Position numbers and translations under genes: made by a program
Shown: positions 5,786-6,901 of the stretch, one piece after another
Numbering within the stretch: position 1 is the first letter of the stretch
How the letters are laid out: each line of letters begins with the position of its first letter
Notes under the pieces: model-generated
Seen by the model: the letters and a program-made list of their open reading frames with translations, nothing else
The model's database searches: none
Told to the model about the DNA's origin: nothing
Source: Thermoplasmata archaeon
GTDB taxonomy: Archaea > Thermoplasmatota > E2 > UBA202 > JdFR-43
DNA length: 6,901 nucleotides
Direction of reading: 5' to 3'
NCBI GenBank assembly: GCA_021163175.1
Contig: JAGGXG010000158.1
Location: forward strand, 1 to 6,901

Positions 5786-5884
5786 TTTTGTGCATTTTAT
5801 TCATTTCGTGAATCTTGTGAATTTTGTAAATTTTATAAATTGTTTGGATTGTTTGCATTTTCATCATTTTCAATATCTTCATTG
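5786..5884. repeat. Degenerate 9-nt tandem repeat, eleven units
   Basis: Read from 5786 in steps of nine, the units are TTTTGTGCA, TTTTATTCA, TTTCGTGAA, TCTTGTGAA, TTTTGTAAA, TTTTATAAA, TTGTTTGGA, TTGTTTGCA, TTTTCATCA, TTTTCAATA and TCTTCATTG. The consensus is close to TTTTRTRAA; the middle units are the most regular and the last three the most diverged. Because nine is a multiple of three, one frame reads as Phe-x-x repeats, which makes a false open frame over the tract. It sits 8 nt after the winged-helix gene in the gap between convergent genes, and its T-runs could also help termination. It is not a CRISPR array: the units are too short and there are no spacers. Confidence 0.75.
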
Positions 5885-5991
5885 CTAAAATTTCGCTTTA
5901 TAAAATTTATAAATATTTATTGCCATTAATTTGTAATCAGAGGTTTCATCTTTGAATGATGATAATAAAATTCATATTATGCATGTAGAAG

Positions 5992-6594
5992 TTACATCTT
6001 TCGCAGAGGGACCTCTTTTTCTTCAGCTCTTTCTTCAATACTCCGAAGTATGTTTTTAGATGCATATCTGTCAAGAACAAGCATATAAGTCAGACAATTT
6101 GGATTTTTACTCTTTAAGCAATGAAGCTTATCAATATCCTCAAATATTCTTTTCTTATTATTATCAACTCTAACTTTAATTTCAATAGCTGCAAGAAATG
6201 CCTCAACAGGATATGATAATATTCGCCAATACTTTAGCCCATTTTTATTTTTGTATTTATTTTTATATTGGTCCTTCATGGCTTTCTCAAAGGCTATCTC
6301 CCAATATTTATCGTTTTCACCCATTGTAAGTATAGCCAAATCTACCACACTACCTGCATTTGCTTGGGGCTGTTCAATCCATTTCCCCTCTTTAATAACT
6401 CTCACTTTACTCTCTTTATCCTTATCAAATGGTCTAACTTGGGAATGTAGGATAATTTCTTCTTTCTTCTTAAAAACTTTTTGCAACTCACAAAATAAAT
6501 GAGCGACCACATCTCCTTCCGTAGTATATCTTTTTTCATTTTTCTTATAATCTGTCAAAATATTTCCTATTGCTTTTTCAATCAATTCTTTCAT
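5992..6594 (-). CDS. PD-(D/E)XK nuclease-like protein of unknown role
   Basis: This 200-residue soluble protein has the layout of a PD-(D/E)XK nuclease fold: an N-terminal helix with Glu27 (TTEGDVVAHLF), a strand with Asp85 (GSVVDLAIL), then Ala-Ala-Ile-Glu138-Ile-Lys140 (the E-X-K of motif III), and a following helix and strand (FEDIDKLHCL, LTYMLVLDRY). Glu27, Asp85, Glu138 and Lys140 would be the metal-binding and catalytic residues. I do not recognise a named family. The start at 6594 is chosen because AGGAG lies 7 nt before it and because it falls 25 nt after the upstream gene's stop; an in-frame ATG at 6642 would overlap that gene by 23 nt. The A+T content looks higher than in the isoprenoid operon, as in transferred defence genes. 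The target could be foreign DNA or repair intermediates, or the protein could be structural; this is inference. Confidence 0.65.
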   Translation of the reverse strand: MKELIEKAIGNILTDYKKNEKRYTTEGDVVAHLFCELQKVFKKKEEIILHSQVRPFDKDKESKVRVIKEGKWIEQPQANAGSVVDLAILTMGENDKYWEIAFEKAMKDQYKNKYKNKNGLKYWRILSYPVEAFLAAIEIKVRVDNNKKRIFEDIDKLHCLKSKNPNCLTYMLVLDRYASKNILRSIEERAEEKEVPLRKM

Positions 6595-6601
6595 TGTATC
6601 G

Positions 6602-6606
6602 CTCCT
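6602..6606 (-). promoter_or_regulatory. Shine-Dalgarno site deciding the start of the nuclease-like gene
   Basis: On the minus strand AGGAG is followed by the 7-nt spacer CGATACA and the ATG at 6594-6592. A second AAAGGAG lies about 10 nt further upstream. This places the start at 6594 rather than the longer in-frame option at 6642 and contrasts with the leaderless-looking starts of plus-strand genes. Confidence 0.6.
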
Positions 6607-6619
6607 AACACTCCTTTCG

Positions 6620-6901
6620 TCATATATATTTTTTAAAGTCATCTACTCCAAAATCGAGTTCTGATTCTTCTGAACCTTTATATGTTATCTTTCCGTAAAA
6701 TAGGGTGGTATTCTTTAACACCTCAAAATCTTCTTTAGCCCAACCAAATTTTTTTTCTAATTCATCAATAATATATTCACAATTTAAGGCGACTGCATCC
6801 TGTAAACAAATTGCAAAGAAAAAGAAATGTATATTTTTAGATATTTTATAATTCGATAGGATATTTTTGTAATTATTATAGATTATCTTAAATTTTTCAA
6901 A
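6620..6901 (-). CDS. C-terminal 93 residues of an unrecognised protein, start outside window
   Basis: On the minus strand one frame is open from the right edge (FEKFKIIYNNYKNIL) to the TGA at 6622-6620, with no start needed inside the window. The visible part is hydrophobic/aromatic near IHFFFFAICLQDAVALN and then acidic (DELEKKFGWAKEDFE, GSEESELDFGVDDFKKYI). It looks like a folded soluble C-terminal domain with an acidic tail. I recognise no motif. It ends 25 nt before the nuclease-like gene on the same strand, so the two are probably one operon. Base composition is very AT-rich: by hand count the last full 60-base line (6841-6900) has 8 G or C. That fits accessory DNA. Confidence 0.6.
   Translation of the reverse strand, partial: FEKFKIIYNNYKNILSNYKISKNIHFFFFAICLQDAVALNCEYIIDELEKKFGWAKEDFEVLKNTTLFYGKITYKGSEESELDFGVDDFKKYI

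Noticed and set aside
5786..5884. CRISPR array
   Set aside because: The repeated unit is 9 nt with no unique spacers; CRISPR repeats are about 24-37 nt.
5681..5929. 82-residue Phe/Ser-rich plus-strand open frame
   Set aside because: It is the translation of the 9-nt tandem repeat in one frame and overlaps the end of the winged-helix gene.
5956..5962. ATGATGA resembling a C box of a box C/D sRNA
   Set aside because: No D box (CTGA) follows at a suitable distance, and the C/D' pair is absent.
5983..5997. Small hairpin ATGTA-GAAGT-TACAT over the stop codon of the nuclease-like gene
   Set aside because: Five AT-rich base pairs are expected by chance, and no T-run follows on the minus strand.

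Overview
The window looks like a piece of an AT-rich euryarchaeal chromosome, possibly from a Thermoplasmata-related lineage. The support is the gene content (a split AcnX-type phosphomevalonate dehydratase beside isopentenyl phosphate kinase), the AGA/AGG and ATA codon habit, and several starts that lack a Shine-Dalgarno site but have an AT-rich TATA-like element about 25 nt upstream, as in leaderless archaeal transcription. The lineage is an inference; no rRNA or tRNA gene is present.

Layout. (1) 1-384: the 3' part of a PIN-domain (VapC-like) toxin gene, broken by two frame changes. (2) 430-2752: a tight three-gene cluster with two 4-nt ATGA overlaps, encoding the large and small subunits of phosphomevalonate dehydratase and then isopentenyl phosphate kinase. 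These are two of the three enzymatic steps that separate the archaeal modified mevalonate pathway from the classical one; the decarboxylase joining them is not in the window. (3) 2778-4437: a two-CBS-domain protein and a CPA2-type Na+/H+ antiporter one base apart, suggesting nucleotide-sensing control of ion exchange or at least co-expression. (4) 4538-4989: a HicB-like antitoxin followed by a HicA toxin gene broken by two frame changes. (5) 4990-5426: 437 nt with no convincing gene but several short perfect inverted repeats. (6) 5427-5777: a small winged-helix-like protein. (7) 5786-5884: eleven degenerate 9-nt tandem units in the gap between convergent genes. (8) 5992-6901, minus strand: a PD-(D/E)XK nuclease-like protein preceded by the end of an unrecognised gene that runs off the window.

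The left two thirds are core metabolism and transport with intact reading frames. The right third and the left edge are accessory: toxin-antitoxin remnants, an orphan regulator, a nuclease-like pair and AT-rich repeat DNA. Both toxin genes are disrupted while the antitoxin and every housekeeping gene are open. The most solid result is the isoprenoid operon; the least understood parts are the nuclease-like pair on the minus strand and the structured gap 4990-5426.
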